Source: DATJKD01 sp963728295
GTDB taxonomy: Bacteria; Pseudomonadota; Gammaproteobacteria; Steroidobacterales; Steroidobacteraceae
Direction of reading: 5' to 3'
Length of the DNA stretch: 64,000 bases
Assembly (NCBI GenBank): GCA_963728295.1
Contig: CAVSKB010000011.1
Coordinates: forward strand, 991,788 to 1,055,787
Each line of letters starts with the position of its first letter. The stretch's first letter is position 1. The notes beneath the pieces are model-generated. The model saw only the letters and a list, made by a program, of their open reading frames with translations, was not told the origin of the DNA and ran no database searches. Below are positions 33,898 to 42,896 of this stretch, piece by piece. The position numbers and the translations under genes were made by a program.

Positions 33898-34439
33898 GGC
33901 CGCCGCGGCGTGTCGTCGTGGACTTCGAAAGTGCCCTCGATCGAGCCGGCGATGCGGCGTATCTCATCGGTGCCGTCGCGATGCAGCAGCAGTTCGAAGG
34001 GGACGACGTCGCCCGACGCGAGTACCAGGATCTGTGGCGCGGCCGGCTCGTCCTCGGTTGGCGCCGTGCGCGGCTTGAGCTCGATCTCGCGTGCTTCGAG
34101 GCGGAGCGTCGCGTTGAGTCCTTCCGGCAGCGCGCGTTCGCGGAGCAGCGTGTCGTCGACGACCGGTTCCCAGGCTGCGACGCGCCCGTTGTAGCGCAGG
34201 AAATCGTAGCCCTGCCTGTCGACGCGCATCCCGACGTCGCGGCCGTCGAGCATGGACTCTTCGCGCGCCTGCGCGAGCACCGCCTGCAGGCGCTGGGCCT
34301 CCTCGTCCATCTGGCGATCGCCGCCGAGCACACTGGTCGAGACCACCGCCATCGCGGCGATGATCCCGATGATCACGAGTACGACCAGGACCTCGAGCAG
34401 CGTAAAGCCCGAGACGGAGAGACGGCGCTGCGGATCCAT
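33894..34439 (-). CDS. gspH: Type II secretion system minor pseudopilin H
   Basis: Minor pseudopilin of 181 residues from ATG 34439. The leader MDPQRRLSVSG precedes FTLLEVLVVLVIIGIIAAMA; then DEEAQRLQAVLAQAREESML and VGMRVDRQGYDFLRYNG match GspH. It starts 13 bp after gspG and overlaps gspI by 4 bp. Longer in-frame extensions upstream overlap gspG and are rejected. Confidence 0.92.
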   Translation of the reverse strand: MDPQRRLSVSGFTLLEVLVVLVIIGIIAAMAVVSTSVLGGDRQMDEEAQRLQAVLAQAREESMLDGRDVGMRVDRQGYDFLRYNGRVAAWEPVVDDTLLRERALPEGLNATLRLEAREIELKPRTAPTEDEPAAPQILVLASGDVVPFELLLHRDGTDEIRRIAGSIEGTFEVHDDTPRRP

Positions 34440-34452
34440 CGGATCCGCGGGG

Positions 34453-34944
34453 TCATTCCTCGATATTCCAGTTTCCGATGTCGGCATCGGGACCTTCGCC
34501 GCCCTGCTGTTTGTCGGCACCGAGCGTGTAGAGATCGTAGTCGCCGCCGCGCGTGCCGGGCGAGATGTAGGCATAGTCGTTGCCCCAGGGATCCTTCTGC
34601 AGCGACCGCACGTAGCCGCCCTGTTTCCAGTTGCGGATGTTCGGATCGGCGGGCTGCTTGACCAGGGCCTCGAGCCCCTGCTCGGTGGTGGGGTAGCGGA
34701 AGTTGTCCATCCGGTACAGGTTGAGCGCCGTTTCGAACGCGCGGATGTCCTGCTTCGCCTTGGTGACGTTGGCATCGTCTATCCGGCGGATGACGTTCGG
34801 CGCGACCAGCGCCGCCAGGATGCCGAGGATCACGACCACGACCATGATCTCGAGCAAGGTGAACCCGGCGGATGCGGTGCGAGGCGCGGACAGGCGGTGT
34901 CGCACGATGCCAGAATGGCTGGCATCGAAGTGGAACGTCGTCAT
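34453..34944 (-). CDS. gspG: Type II secretion system major pseudopilin G
   Basis: Major pseudopilin, 163 residues from ATG 34944. A long leader (about 24 residues) ends SAG before FTLLEIMVVVVILGILAALV, followed by the strongly conserved AKQDIRAFETALNLYRMDN, RYPTTEQGLEALV, LQKDPWGNDYAYISPG and the C-terminal YDLYTLGADKQQGGEG calcium-site region. First gene of gspGHIJKLMN; gspC, D, E and F are not here, so the system is split or lies elsewhere. It is divergent from the rhombosortase gene. Confidence 0.96.
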   Translation of the reverse strand: MTTFHFDASHSGIVRHRLSAPRTASAGFTLLEIMVVVVILGILAALVAPNVIRRIDDANVTKAKQDIRAFETALNLYRMDNFRYPTTEQGLEALVKQPADPNIRNWKQGGYVRSLQKDPWGNDYAYISPGTRGGDYDLYTLGADKQQGGEGPDADIGNWNIEE

Positions 34945-34955
34945 GATGCGGGGCT

Positions 34956-34984
34956 TTGACGGTAGAGTTGGCGGATCATAACAA
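34956..34984 (+). promoter_or_regulatory. Possible promoter for the rhombosortase gene
   Basis: TTGACG at 34956-34961 and TAACAA at 34979-34984 are 17 bp apart, in the short gap between divergent gspG and the rhombosortase gene. If used, transcription would start near 34991, favouring the ATG at 35017. Confidence 0.4.
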
Positions 34985-35016
34985 ATCGGATCGTGAGCCC
35001 GACGCGCTGCCCCGCG

Positions 35017-35620
35017 ATGCGACCCAACCCGCGCTTTCGCCCGATCGACTGGCTGCTGCCCGTCGCGATCCTGATCGTGCTGCTCATGGCGATGCAAGGC
35101 GGGGAGCACACGGCTGCGATGCTGCGCTACGAGCGCGAGGCCGTGCTTTCAGGCGAGGCCTGGCGCTTGTTGACGGGTCATCTCGTTCATGCGGACGGAT
35201 CGCACTTGCTGCTGGAACATCCTCGGGCTTGCGCTCGTCTTCGCGCTCTTCGCCGGTGAGTACTCGCCGGGCGAATGGATCGCTGTGCTGCTGGCTTCGA
35301 CCGCGGCCATCGACGTCGGGTTCCTCGCATTCGAACCCCAGATTGCCTGGTACGTCGGCCTGTCGGGCGTGCTGCACGGGCTCATGACCGCAGGCCTTGC
35401 CGCCTGGCTCAGGGTGCGGCGCGACCCGTTGACCGTCAGCATCGCGGTGATCTTCGTCGGCAAGCTGATCTGGGAGCACATGCGCGGCCCCCTGCCGTTC
35501 ATCGCCGAGTCGCTCACCGTCCCGGTCATACACGAAGCCCACAGTTACGGCGCAATCGGCGGGGCGCTGTGCGCGATGGTGCTGCTCGCACGGCGGAGGC
35601 GGGCGCGCGCACCGCTATAA
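35017..35620 (+). CDS. Rhombosortase, rhomboid-family intramembrane serine protease (one frameshift)
   Basis: Rhombosortases cleave the C-terminal GlyGly-CTERM anchor of exported proteins, usually type II secretion substrates. The product has about 200 residues with six membrane segments: IDWLLPVAILIVLLMAM, EAWRLLTGHLVHADGSHLLL, ILGLALVFALFAGEYSPGEW. The Ser motif is GLSGVLHGLM and the His lies in VIHEAHSYGAIGGAL. An extra G near 35214 breaks the frame. I chose ATG 35017 (MRPNPRFRPIDWLL); GTG 34993 is also possible. Adjacent divergent gspG-N supports the role. Confidence 0.85.
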
Positions 35621-35621
35621 T
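35616..35621 (+). promoter_or_regulatory. -10 element upstream of fabD
   Basis: A perfect TATAAT overlaps the rhombosortase stop codon and lies 37 bp before fabD. The -35 region has no good match. Similar TATAAT boxes followed by GC-rich sequence precede acpP and dksA here. Confidence 0.45.
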
Positions 35622-35658
35622 CCGCCGTCCCCGCCCCGTCGGTCGGATCGATCGTCTA

Positions 35659-36612
35659 ATGACTCTCGCAATCGTCTTTCCCGGACAAGGCTCGCAGTCG
35701 GTCGGCATGCTCGCGGCGCTCGCCGAGACGGATCCCGTCGTCCGGGAAACGTTTGCCGAGGCGTCCGAGGTGCTGGGCTACGACCTGTGGGAGCTGTGTC
35801 GGAACGGCCCTGAGGCCGACCTGGGCGCCACCGAGCGCACGCAACCGGCGATGCTGGCCGCCGGTGTTGCGACCTGGCGCGCGTGGCGTACCCGCGGCGG
35901 GCCGCGGCCTGAGGCTATGGCGGGACACAGCCTGGGCGAGTACACGGCGCTCGTGTGCGGAAATGCGCTCGATTTCCGCGTCGCGGTGGACCTGGTGCGT
36001 TTTCGCGGTCAGGTGATGCAGGCCGCCGTTCCGCGCGATGCGGGTGCGATGGCCGCGATCCTCGGTCTCGACGACGCGGAGATCGAAGCCGCGTGTCGCG
36101 AGGCCGCGCAGGGCGAGGTCGTCGAGGCGGTCAACTTCAATGCGCCCGGCCAGGTGGTCGTTGCCGGGCACAAGACGGCGGTGCAGCGCGCGATCGAGGC
36201 TGCGAAGGCGCGCGGCGCCAAGCGCGCCGTGCTGCTCCCGGTGAGCGTGCCATCGCACAGCAGCCTGATGCGGGGCGCGGCGGAGAAGCTTGCCCAACGG
36301 CTCGCGGAGACGGCCCTCCGGATGCCGGATGTCGCCGATGTCTACACGGTCGGGGTGCGCACCCATGAGAGCGAGGAGGGCATCCGCCGCGCGCTCGAGG
36401 AACAGCTCTTCAGCCCCGTACGCTGGGCAGACACGGTGCGCGCGATGATCGCGAAGGGCGCAACGACCCTGATCGAATGCGGGCCGGGCAAGGTGCTGAC
36501 CACGCTCAACCGGCGAGTCGAACGCCGGGCCGATCTGACCATGCTCGCGGTCGACGATCCAGCGACGCTCGAAGCCGCCCTTGCGGCCTGCCGGGAGAAG
36601 GGAAATGTCTGA
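35659..36612 (+). CDS. fabD: Malonyl-CoA:ACP transacylase FabD
   Basis: FabD transfers malonyl groups from CoA to ACP for fatty acid elongation. The product has 317 residues from ATG 35659: IVFPGQGSQSVGML, then the nucleophile motif GHSLGEYTAL with Ser 91, the RFRGQVMQAAVP Arg, and VPSHSSLM with the catalytic His. It overlaps fabG by 8 bp. The gene before it is not fabH or plsX, unlike E. coli. Confidence 0.96.
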   Translation: MTLAIVFPGQGSQSVGMLAALAETDPVVRETFAEASEVLGYDLWELCRNGPEADLGATERTQPAMLAAGVATWRAWRTRGGPRPEAMAGHSLGEYTALVCGNALDFRVAVDLVRFRGQVMQAAVPRDAGAMAAILGLDDAEIEAACREAAQGEVVEAVNFNAPGQVVVAGHKTAVQRAIEAAKARGAKRAVLLPVSVPSHSSLMRGAAEKLAQRLAETALRMPDVADVYTVGVRTHESEEGIRRALEEQLFSPVRWADTVRAMIAKGATTLIECGPGKVLTTLNRRVERRADLTMLAVDDPATLEAALAACREKGNV

Positions 36613-37345
36613 GAAGACGACGGCGGTGGTCACCGGCGCATCGCGCGGCATAGGTCGGGCGATCGCCCTCGAGCTCGGCCGGCGCGGTGCGCGGATCGTG
36701 GGCACCGCCACCACCGCGGGCGGCGCCGCTGCGATCGGCGAGTACCTTTCTGCGGCCGGCCTCGCCGGCCGTGGCGCCGTGCTCGACGTCGCGAAGCCGG
36801 ATTCGGTGGAGGCCTTCTTCAAGGAGCTCGACGCCGCCGAAGGCACCCCTTCGACCCTCGTCAACAACGCGGGCGTGACCCGTGACGGTCTCCTGATGCG
36901 GATGAGCGCAGAGGACTGGCAGGCCGTGCTCGAGACCGACCTGAGCTCGGTCTATCGCACCTGCAAGGCGGTGATGCGCGGGATGATGAAGGCTCGCTAT
37001 GGTCGCATCGTCAACATCGCCTCGGTGATCGCGGTGATGGGCAACGCGGGGCAGAGCAATTACGCTGCGGCCAAGGCCGGGATGATCGGTTTCAGCAAGA
37101 GCCTTGCGCGCGAGGTCGGCTCGCGTGGCATCACGGTCAACGTCGTCGCGCCGGGCTTCATCGCGACCGACATGACCGGCGTACTCGACGAGAAGACACG
37201 CACGGCGCTCCTCGCCCAGGTGCCGCTCGGCCGGCTGGGATCAGTCGAGGACGTGGCTCACGCCGTCGCCTATCTGGCGTCGCCCGAGGCCGGGTACATC
37301 ACGGGCGAGACGTTGCATGTCAATGGCGGTATGTACATGATCTGA
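36605..37345 (+). CDS. fabG: 3-oxoacyl-ACP reductase FabG
   Basis: NADPH-dependent reductase of the fatty acid elongation cycle, 246 residues from ATG 36605. It has the short-chain dehydrogenase features VVTGASRGIGRAIALELG (cofactor site), VNNAGVTRD, IVNIASVIAVMGNAGQSNYAAAKAG split around the catalytic Ser, Tyr and Lys, and the FabG C-terminus ITGETLHVNGGMYM. It lies between fabD and acpP as in E. coli. Confidence 0.96.
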   Translation: MSEKTTAVVTGASRGIGRAIALELGRRGARIVGTATTAGGAAAIGEYLSAAGLAGRGAVLDVAKPDSVEAFFKELDAAEGTPSTLVNNAGVTRDGLLMRMSAEDWQAVLETDLSSVYRTCKAVMRGMMKARYGRIVNIASVIAVMGNAGQSNYAAAKAGMIGFSKSLAREVGSRGITVNVVAPGFIATDMTGVLDEKTRTALLAQVPLGRLGSVEDVAHAVAYLASPEAGYITGETLHVNGGMYMI

Positions 37346-37348
37346 TTC

Positions 37349-37394
37349 TATAATCGCGCCCAATTGGACCCTCATTCCGGCTTTAACTTAGAAT
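37349..37394 (+). promoter_or_regulatory. acpP promoter region
   Basis: A TATAAT at 37349-37354 lies directly after fabG. A second candidate pairs TTGGAC (37364-37369) with TAGAAT (37389-37394) at 19-bp spacing, about 70 bp before acpP. Strong internal promoters before acpP are known in E. coli. Which one is used here is not decidable by eye. Confidence 0.5.
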
Positions 37395-37464
37395 ACGCGC
37401 CCCATGCCGCCCACCCAGCGTGTGACGGTGTGCAGATCCGTTCCCCACATAGGACTCCGAGAAC

Positions 37465-37707
37465 ATGAGCAGCATCGAAACGCGGGTGAAGGCGATCGTC
37501 GCCGAGCAGCTAGGGGTCAAGGAAGAGGAAGTCACCAACGACTCGTCTTTCGTCGATGACCTAGGCGCGGACTCGCTCGATACCGTCGAGCTCGTGATGG
37601 CGCTCGAGGAGGAGTTCGAAACGGAGATCCCGGACGAGGATGCCGAAAAGATCACGACCGTGCAGCAGGCGATCGACTACATCAACGAGCGACGCGCCCA
37701 AGCCTGA
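37465..37707 (+). CDS. acpP: Acyl carrier protein
   Basis: 80-residue acidic protein carrying fatty acyl intermediates on phosphopantetheine. The attachment motif [18 protein letters not shown] has the modified Ser at residue 37. The length and the C-terminus ([15 protein letters not shown]) match E. coli AcpP closely. Confidence 0.98.
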   Translation: MSSIETRVKAIVAEQLGVKEEEVTNDSSFVDDLGADSLDTVELVMALEEEFETEIPDEDAEKITTVQQAIDYINERRAQA

Positions 37708-37776
37708 GTCAGCACCCCTCGTGGCCAGGGATGGCACGAGCGGCCCGGGATGGCGCAGCCAGCAGGGAGACGTAGC

Positions 37777-39021
37777 TTGAGCAGGCGCAGAGTCGTCGTC
37801 ACCGGCCTAGGCATCGTCTCGCCGATGGGCAGCACGGTGGCCAGTGCGTGGGACGGCATCGTCAACGGCCGCAGCGGCATACGCACGATCACCAAGCTCG
37901 ATGTCAGCGCATTCCCTGCGCGCATCGGCGGCGAAGTCGTCGGCTTCAATGCCGAGGAATACATGTCGCTGAAGGACATCCGCAAGTTCGACCCGTTCGT
38001 GCCGTTCGGGTTCGCGGCGGCGGTGCAGGCAGTCAAGGATTCCGGGATACAGGTCACGGAGGAGAACTCCGCGCGGATCGGCGTGGCCATCGGTGCCGGA
38101 ATCGGCGGGCTGTCCACTATCGAAGAGAACACCGCAAAGTGGCTCGAGGCGAAGTCGCCGCGCAAGATTTCCCCCTTCTTCATCCCCGGCAGCATCATCA
38201 ACGCGGCGGCAGGCCAGGTATCGATTCATTACGGGATGCGTGGCCCCAACCTCGCACTGGTCACGGCCTGCACGACCTCGACACATTCGATCGGCATCGG
38301 CGCGCGCTGCATCCAGTACGGCGATGCGGACGTGATGATCGCCGGCGGCGCCGAGATGGCGTTCACGCCGCTCGGCCTCGGCTCTTTCGGGCAGGCCAAG
38401 GCGCTTTCGCTGCGCAACGACGAACCAGAGCGCGCGAGCCGGCCGTGGGACCGCGACCGTGACGGCTTCGTGATGTCGGAGGGCGCGGGCGCTATCGTGC
38501 TCGAGGAGTACGAACAGGCGCGCGCCCGCGGCGCGCAGATCTACGCCGAGCTGATCGGGTTCGGCATGAGCGGCGACGCGCATCACATCACCGCGCCGCC
38601 CGAGGACGGGGAGGGCGCCCGTCTCGCGATGTCGAACGCTATCCGCGACGCGGGGATCCCGTTGTCCGACGTCGACTACATCAATGCGCATGCGACCTCG
38701 ACTGGCCTCGGCGACCTGGCGGAGACCGTTGCGATCAAGCGCACGCTCGGCGAGCACGCGAAGAAGGTTGCTGTGAGCTCGACGAAGTCCATGACCGGGC
38801 ACCTGCTCGGCGCCGCGGGCGTGGTCGAGGCGATCTTCTCGATTCTCGCCATCCGCGACGGCATCCTGCCCCCGACCATCAATCTCGAGAATCCCGACGA
38901 GGGCTGCGATCTCGACTACGTACCGGGAGCTGCACGCAAGGCGCGCGTGCGGATCGCGCTGTCAAACTCCTTCGGCTTCGGCGGCACGAACGGCAGCCTC
39001 GTGTTCCGTGCTCCGGACTGA
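37777..39021 (+). CDS. fabF: 3-oxoacyl-ACP synthase II FabF
   Basis: Condensing enzyme that elongates acyl-ACP with malonyl-ACP, 414 residues. It starts [15 protein letters not shown]; the nucleophilic Cys is in [13 protein letters not shown], and the catalytic His residues are in [15 protein letters not shown] and [16 protein letters not shown] chose TTG 37777 because AGGGAG at 37764-37769 sits 7 bp upstream; an ATG at 37750 would add nine residues. It overlaps pabB by 14 bp. Confidence 0.95.
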   Translation: MSRRRVVVTGLGIVSPMGSTVASAWDGIVNGRSGIRTITKLDVSAFPARIGGEVVGFNAEEYMSLKDIRKFDPFVPFGFAAAVQAVKDSGIQVTEENSARIGVAIGAGIGGLSTIEENTAKWLEAKSPRKISPFFIPGSIINAAAGQVSIHYGMRGPNLALVTACTTSTHSIGIGARCIQYGDADVMIAGGAEMAFTPLGLGSFGQAKALSLRNDEPERASRPWDRDRDGFVMSEGAGAIVLEEYEQARARGAQIYAELIGFGMSGDAHHITAPPEDGEGARLAMSNAIRDAGIPLSDVDYINAHATSTGLGDLAETVAIKRTLGEHAKKVAVSSTKSMTGHLLGAAGVVEAIFSILAIRDGILPPTINLENPDEGCDLDYVPGAARKARVRIALSNSFGFGGTNGSLVFRAPD

Positions 39022-40432
39022 GCCTGCCGCGCCGGGATCGTGCCCGGTGGAGTTCGCTACGTCACGGCACCGCGCACCCGAGGGCTTCGAGCTGCACGAC
39101 GATGCGCTGCTCGAGCTTCATGAGCGTTATCCCGATCGCTACCCGGTTCTGCTCGAGAGCATCGGCGGCGCACAGGCCATCGGGCGGCATGACCTGCTCC
39201 TCGCGCTGCCCGGCGAGAAGCTCCAGCTGAGCGGTGACATGCGCCTCGAAGGCACGCGCCGCTCTGACGGCTCGTGCTTTCTGGCGGCGCTCGACGCATG
39301 GTGGCGCGACGAGCGGTCCACCGGCACTGCGACCGGCTTGCCGTTTGCTGGCGGCTGGTTTCTCTACCTCGGTTACGAGCTCGCCGCACAGGTCGAGCCG
39401 AGCCTGCGTCTGCCGCGATCGACGCGCCCCGCGGCGCTTGCCTGGCGGATGCGCGGCGCGATTGTCCGCGACCGTCGGCACGGCCGCGCGTGGGTCGTCG
39501 CCGAACCCGAAGCAGGCCCGGCGCTCGAGCAGGCAGTAGCGCGTGACCTCGCCGAGCTGCGCTCCCCGCGGCACCCGTGGGCGGTGCGCGGCGCGGCAGT
39601 CAGTGGCGAGGTACACGAAGAAGACCCTGCACGGTTTCTTCGCGTCGTCGAGGCGGCGCTCGAGGCAATCGGCCGTGGCGATGTCTACCAGGCAAACTTG
39701 TCGCGCCGCTGGCGCGCGCAGCTCGCCCCGGGCATGGACGAAGGCGAACTCTACCGGCGGCTGCGTGCTGCAAACCCGGCGCCCTTTGCCGGCATCGCGC
39801 GCCTGCCGGGGTTCAGCGTGCTGAGCTCATCGCCCGAGCGCCTGCTCAGCATCGAGAACGGGATCGCGAGCACCCGACCGATCGCAGGCACGCGGCCGCG
39901 CGGAGGCGATGCGCGCAGCGACGCTCAGCTCCGAACCGACCTGCGCCTCAACGAGAAGGAGCGCGCCGAGCACGTGATGCTGGTCGACCTGGAGCGCAAC
40001 GATCTCGGCCGGATCTGCCGCGCGGGCAGCGTCCGCGTCGACGAGTTCATGACCATCGAGAGCTATGCGCACGTACACCACATCGTGTCGAACGTGCGCG
40101 GCGAACTCGCCGACGGGGTGACGCCGGGGCGCGCGATCGCGGCGGTCTTTCCAGGCGGCACGATCACCGGCTGCCCGAAGGTGCGCTGCATGCAGCTGCT
40201 GGCGGATCTCGAGGCCGAGCCGCGGGACGCTTACACCGGCTCGATGGGCTACCTGTGCGTCGACGGTACGCTCGACCTGAACATCCTGATACGCACGATC
40301 GCGGTCGAAGGTGGCGCGATCGAGTTCCGCACCGGGGCCGGCATCGTGGCCGATTCCTCTCCGGCGGCGGAGCTGGAGGAGACCCGCGCGAAGGCGCGCG
40401 GCCTGCTGCGCGCGCTCGGGAGCGACAGCTGA
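39008..40432 (+). CDS. pabB: Aminodeoxychorismate synthase component I (PabB)
   Basis: Makes 4-amino-4-deoxychorismate from chorismate for folate. The product has 474 residues; the N-terminal part ([40 protein letters not shown]) and the chorismate-binding domain ([59 protein letters not shown]) are clear. The motif PIAGTRPRG has Ala where E. coli PabB has the active-site Lys (PIKGT), a TrpE-like state also seen in some PabB proteins. The directly following pabC favours PabB over anthranilate synthase. Confidence 0.88.
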   Translation: MLRTEPAAPGSCPVEFATSRHRAPEGFELHDDALLELHERYPDRYPVLLESIGGAQAIGRHDLLLALPGEKLQLSGDMRLEGTRRSDGSCFLAALDAWWRDERSTGTATGLPFAGGWFLYLGYELAAQVEPSLRLPRSTRPAALAWRMRGAIVRDRRHGRAWVVAEPEAGPALEQAVARDLAELRSPRHPWAVRGAAVSGEVHEEDPARFLRVVEAALEAIGRGDVYQANLSRRWRAQLAPGMDEGELYRRLRAANPAPFAGIARLPGFSVLSSSPERLLSIENGIASTRPIAGTRPRGGDARSDAQLRTDLRLNEKERAEHVMLVDLERNDLGRICRAGSVRVDEFMTIESYAHVHHIVSNVRGELADGVTPGRAIAAVFPGGTITGCPKVRCMQLLADLEAEPRDAYTGSMGYLCVDGTLDLNILIRTIAVEGGAIEFRTGAGIVADSSPAAELEETRAKARGLLRALGSDS

Positions 40433-41253
40433 TGGCGCGCCGGCTGGTCAACGGTGTCGAGGCGGGTGCCGTCGCGGCCGACGACCGTGGCCTGCAGTAC
40501 GGCGACGGCCTGTTCGAGACCATGGCCGCCCGCGACGGTCGGATACGCGCGTTCGCGCTGCACATGGCCCGACTCGAAGAGGGATGCGCGCGGCTCGGAA
40601 TCCCGATGCCCGACCCCGCGTTGCTCGAGGAAGAGTGCCAGCAGGTGCTCGAAGATCTTGGCACCGGTGTCGTCAAGCTCGTCGTGACCCGCGGGACCGG
40701 CCCGCGCGGCTACCGGCCGCCGCGCGAGCCAACCGTGACGCGCGTGGTGATGGCGAGCGCACTGCGCGCCACGTCGGCGCCGGGTGAGGGCATAGTGGTG
40801 CGGGTCTGCGAGACGCGCCTTGCGCGCAACGCCAGGCTGGCCGGTATCAAGCACCTGAACCGCCTCGAGCAGGTGCTGGCCTGTGCCGAATGGGACGACG
40901 CCGAGATCGCCGAAGGGCTCATGCTCGCGACCGACGATCGGCTGATCGGCGCGACCGCGGCCAACATCTTTCTCGTGCGCCATGGCCGGCTGCACACGCC
41001 CGAGATCCGTGACTGCGGCGTTGCGGGTGTCATGCGCCATCAGGTACTTGACCTGGCAAAGACGCTGGACCTCGGCGTCGAGGTAGGCGACTTCGGCCTG
41101 CCCGAGCTTCGTGCGGCGGACGAGATCTTTCTCACCAATGCGCTGACGGGCATCCGGCCGGTAATCGAGGTACGGGGCGAGGGGTCGTGGCCGCATGGCG
41201 AAGTGACGCAGAGGCTGCGGACACGTCTCGACGCCCCGGGCGAGCCGGAATGA
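40432..41253 (+). CDS. pabC: Aminodeoxychorismate lyase PabC
   Basis: PLP enzyme (fold type IV) releasing pyruvate from aminodeoxychorismate to give 4-aminobenzoate. It has 273 residues from ATG 40432, sharing one base with the pabB stop. Visible blocks: DDRGLQYGDGLFETMAARDG, LVVTRGTGPRGY (as KLVVTRGTGPRGYRPP), AGIKHLNRLEQVLACAEW with the PLP Lys, and GATAANIFLV. The mltG start overlaps its stop. Confidence 0.93.
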   Translation: MARRLVNGVEAGAVAADDRGLQYGDGLFETMAARDGRIRAFALHMARLEEGCARLGIPMPDPALLEEECQQVLEDLGTGVVKLVVTRGTGPRGYRPPREPTVTRVVMASALRATSAPGEGIVVRVCETRLARNARLAGIKHLNRLEQVLACAEWDDAEIAEGLMLATDDRLIGATAANIFLVRHGRLHTPEIRDCGVAGVMRHQVLDLAKTLDLGVEVGDFGLPELRAADEIFLTNALTGIRPVIEVRGEGSWPHGEVTQRLRTRLDAPGEPE

Positions 41254-42272
41254 AGCGTCTGCTGGTGGTCGCGGTGGTACTCGCGTTGCTCGCCGGCGCC
41301 GTGGCCGCAGTCGCGTTTCGTCACTGGCTCGCGCAGCCGCTTGCGATCGGCGATGCACCGGTCGAGATCGATATTCCGCGTGGCCAGCCGCTGGGCGTGA
41401 CCGCGCGCGAAATGGCCGAGCGCGGCTGGCTCGATCACCCGCGCATGCTGATCGCCTACGCCCGGCTCACGGGTGCGGACGCACGTGTGCGCGCGGGCGA
41501 GTATCGGATCGAGCCCGGAACGACCCCGGCCGGACTGTTGCGCCAGTTCGCATCCGGCACGGTGTTGCAGCACGCGATCACGATCGTCGAGGGCTGGAAT
41601 TTCCGCGACTTGCGGCGCGCGATCGAGCGCGAGGGTCGGCTCACGCAGACTCTTCGCGGCCGGGAGGATGCCGAGGTGATGCAGTTGCTGGGTGAACCCG
41701 GGCAGCATCCGGAGGGACTTTTCTTTCCGGACACCTATCTTTTCGACAAGGGCACATCTGACCTCGAGATCCTGCGCCAGTCCCGGGTCCGGATGAAGGC
41801 CGAGCTGGCGGCCGCATGGGACGACCGGGCGGACGACCTTCCTATCGCAACACCCTATGAAGCGCTGATACTCGCGTCGATCGTCGAAAAGGAAACGGCG
41901 CTCGCGGACGAGCGCGCGCGCATCGGCGGTGTATTCGCGGAGCGGCTGCGCCTGGGGATGCGGCTGCAGACCGATCCGACCGTGATCTACGGGATCGGCC
42001 CCAAGTTCGACGGCAATCTCCGTCGCTCGGATCTCGAGCGGGACGGCCCCTACAATACCTACGTGCGCGCCGGCCTGCCCCCGACACCGATCGCCCTGCC
42101 CGGAGCCGGTGCGCTGCGCGCAGCGGTGCGGCCCGACGAGCGCGGCGAGCTTTACTTCGTCGCGACCGGGCTTGGCGATGGGAGCCACAAGTTCTCGAAA
42201 ACGAACGCCGAGCACGAGCGCGCGGTCACCGAGTACCTCGGCCGGCTCCGGCAGCGACCCAGGGGGCGCTGA
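41250..42272 (+). CDS. mltG: Endolytic murein transglycosylase MltG
   Basis: Membrane-anchored lytic transglycosylase that terminates nascent glycan strands. It has 340 residues. The N-terminal helix is LLVVAVVLALLAGAVAAVAF, then a LysM-like region. The YceG catalytic block ILASIVEKETALADERARIG has the catalytic Glu at residue 213, followed by RLQTDPTVIYG and GLPPTPIALPG. It sits between pabC and tmk as in E. coli. Confidence 0.95.
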   Translation: MKRLLVVAVVLALLAGAVAAVAFRHWLAQPLAIGDAPVEIDIPRGQPLGVTAREMAERGWLDHPRMLIAYARLTGADARVRAGEYRIEPGTTPAGLLRQFASGTVLQHAITIVEGWNFRDLRRAIEREGRLTQTLRGREDAEVMQLLGEPGQHPEGLFFPDTYLFDKGTSDLEILRQSRVRMKAELAAAWDDRADDLPIATPYEALILASIVEKETALADERARIGGVFAERLRLGMRLQTDPTVIYGIGPKFDGNLRRSDLERDGPYNTYVRAGLPPTPIALPGAGALRAAVRPDERGELYFVATGLGDGSHKFSKTNAEHERAVTEYLGRLRQRPRGR

Positions 42273-42896
42273 ATGCACGGCCGATTCATCACCTTCGAGG
42301 GTGGCGAAGGCCTGGGTAAGAGCACCCAGGTCGAGCGGGCCGCCGCCTGGCTGCGGGCGTCCGGCCGCGAGGTCGTCGTCACGCGCGAGCCCGGCGGCAC
42401 GCCCCGCGCGGAGCGTCTGCGCGAGCTGCTGCTCGAGCGATCCGCGGAACCGATGCCACCGGCATGCGAGTTGCTGCTCATGTTCGCCGCCCGTGCCACC
42501 CACGTTGCAAACCTGATCGCCCCTGCGCTTGCGCGTGGCACATGGGTGCTCTGTGACCGGTTCACCGACGCGAGCCATGCATACCAGGGCGGCGGGCGCG
42601 GCATGGCGCATGCGCAGATCGATGGGCTCGCTCAGCTTGCGCACCCTTCACTGGCACCCGATCTCACCGTGCTGCTCGACGCGCCGGCCGCGCTCGGGCT
42701 GGCGCGCGCCGGGGCACGCCAGGGTTCGGCCGACCGGTTCGAGGCCGAGCGGCAGGAATTCTTCGAGCGCGTCCGTAACGCCTATCTCGAGCGCGCGCGT
42801 CGCGAGCCAGGACGCGTCCGCATCATCGACGCCGCAGGGACGATCGACGAGGTGGAAGCGGCCGTGCGTTCGGCACTGGCGCCGCTACTGACATGA
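42273..42896 (+). CDS. tmk: Thymidylate kinase
   Basis: Phosphorylates dTMP to dTDP. It has 207 residues. P-loop FEGGEGLGKST is at residues 8-18; VVTREPGGTPRAERLRELL and the DRFTDASHAYQGGGRG motif that binds dTMP follow, then the lid near ARQGSADRFEAE. It starts immediately after mltG and overlaps holB by 4 bp. Confidence 0.96.
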   Translation: MHGRFITFEGGEGLGKSTQVERAAAWLRASGREVVVTREPGGTPRAERLRELLLERSAEPMPPACELLLMFAARATHVANLIAPALARGTWVLCDRFTDASHAYQGGGRGMAHAQIDGLAQLAHPSLAPDLTVLLDAPAALGLARAGARQGSADRFEAERQEFFERVRNAYLERARREPGRVRIIDAAGTIDEVEAAVRSALAPLLT

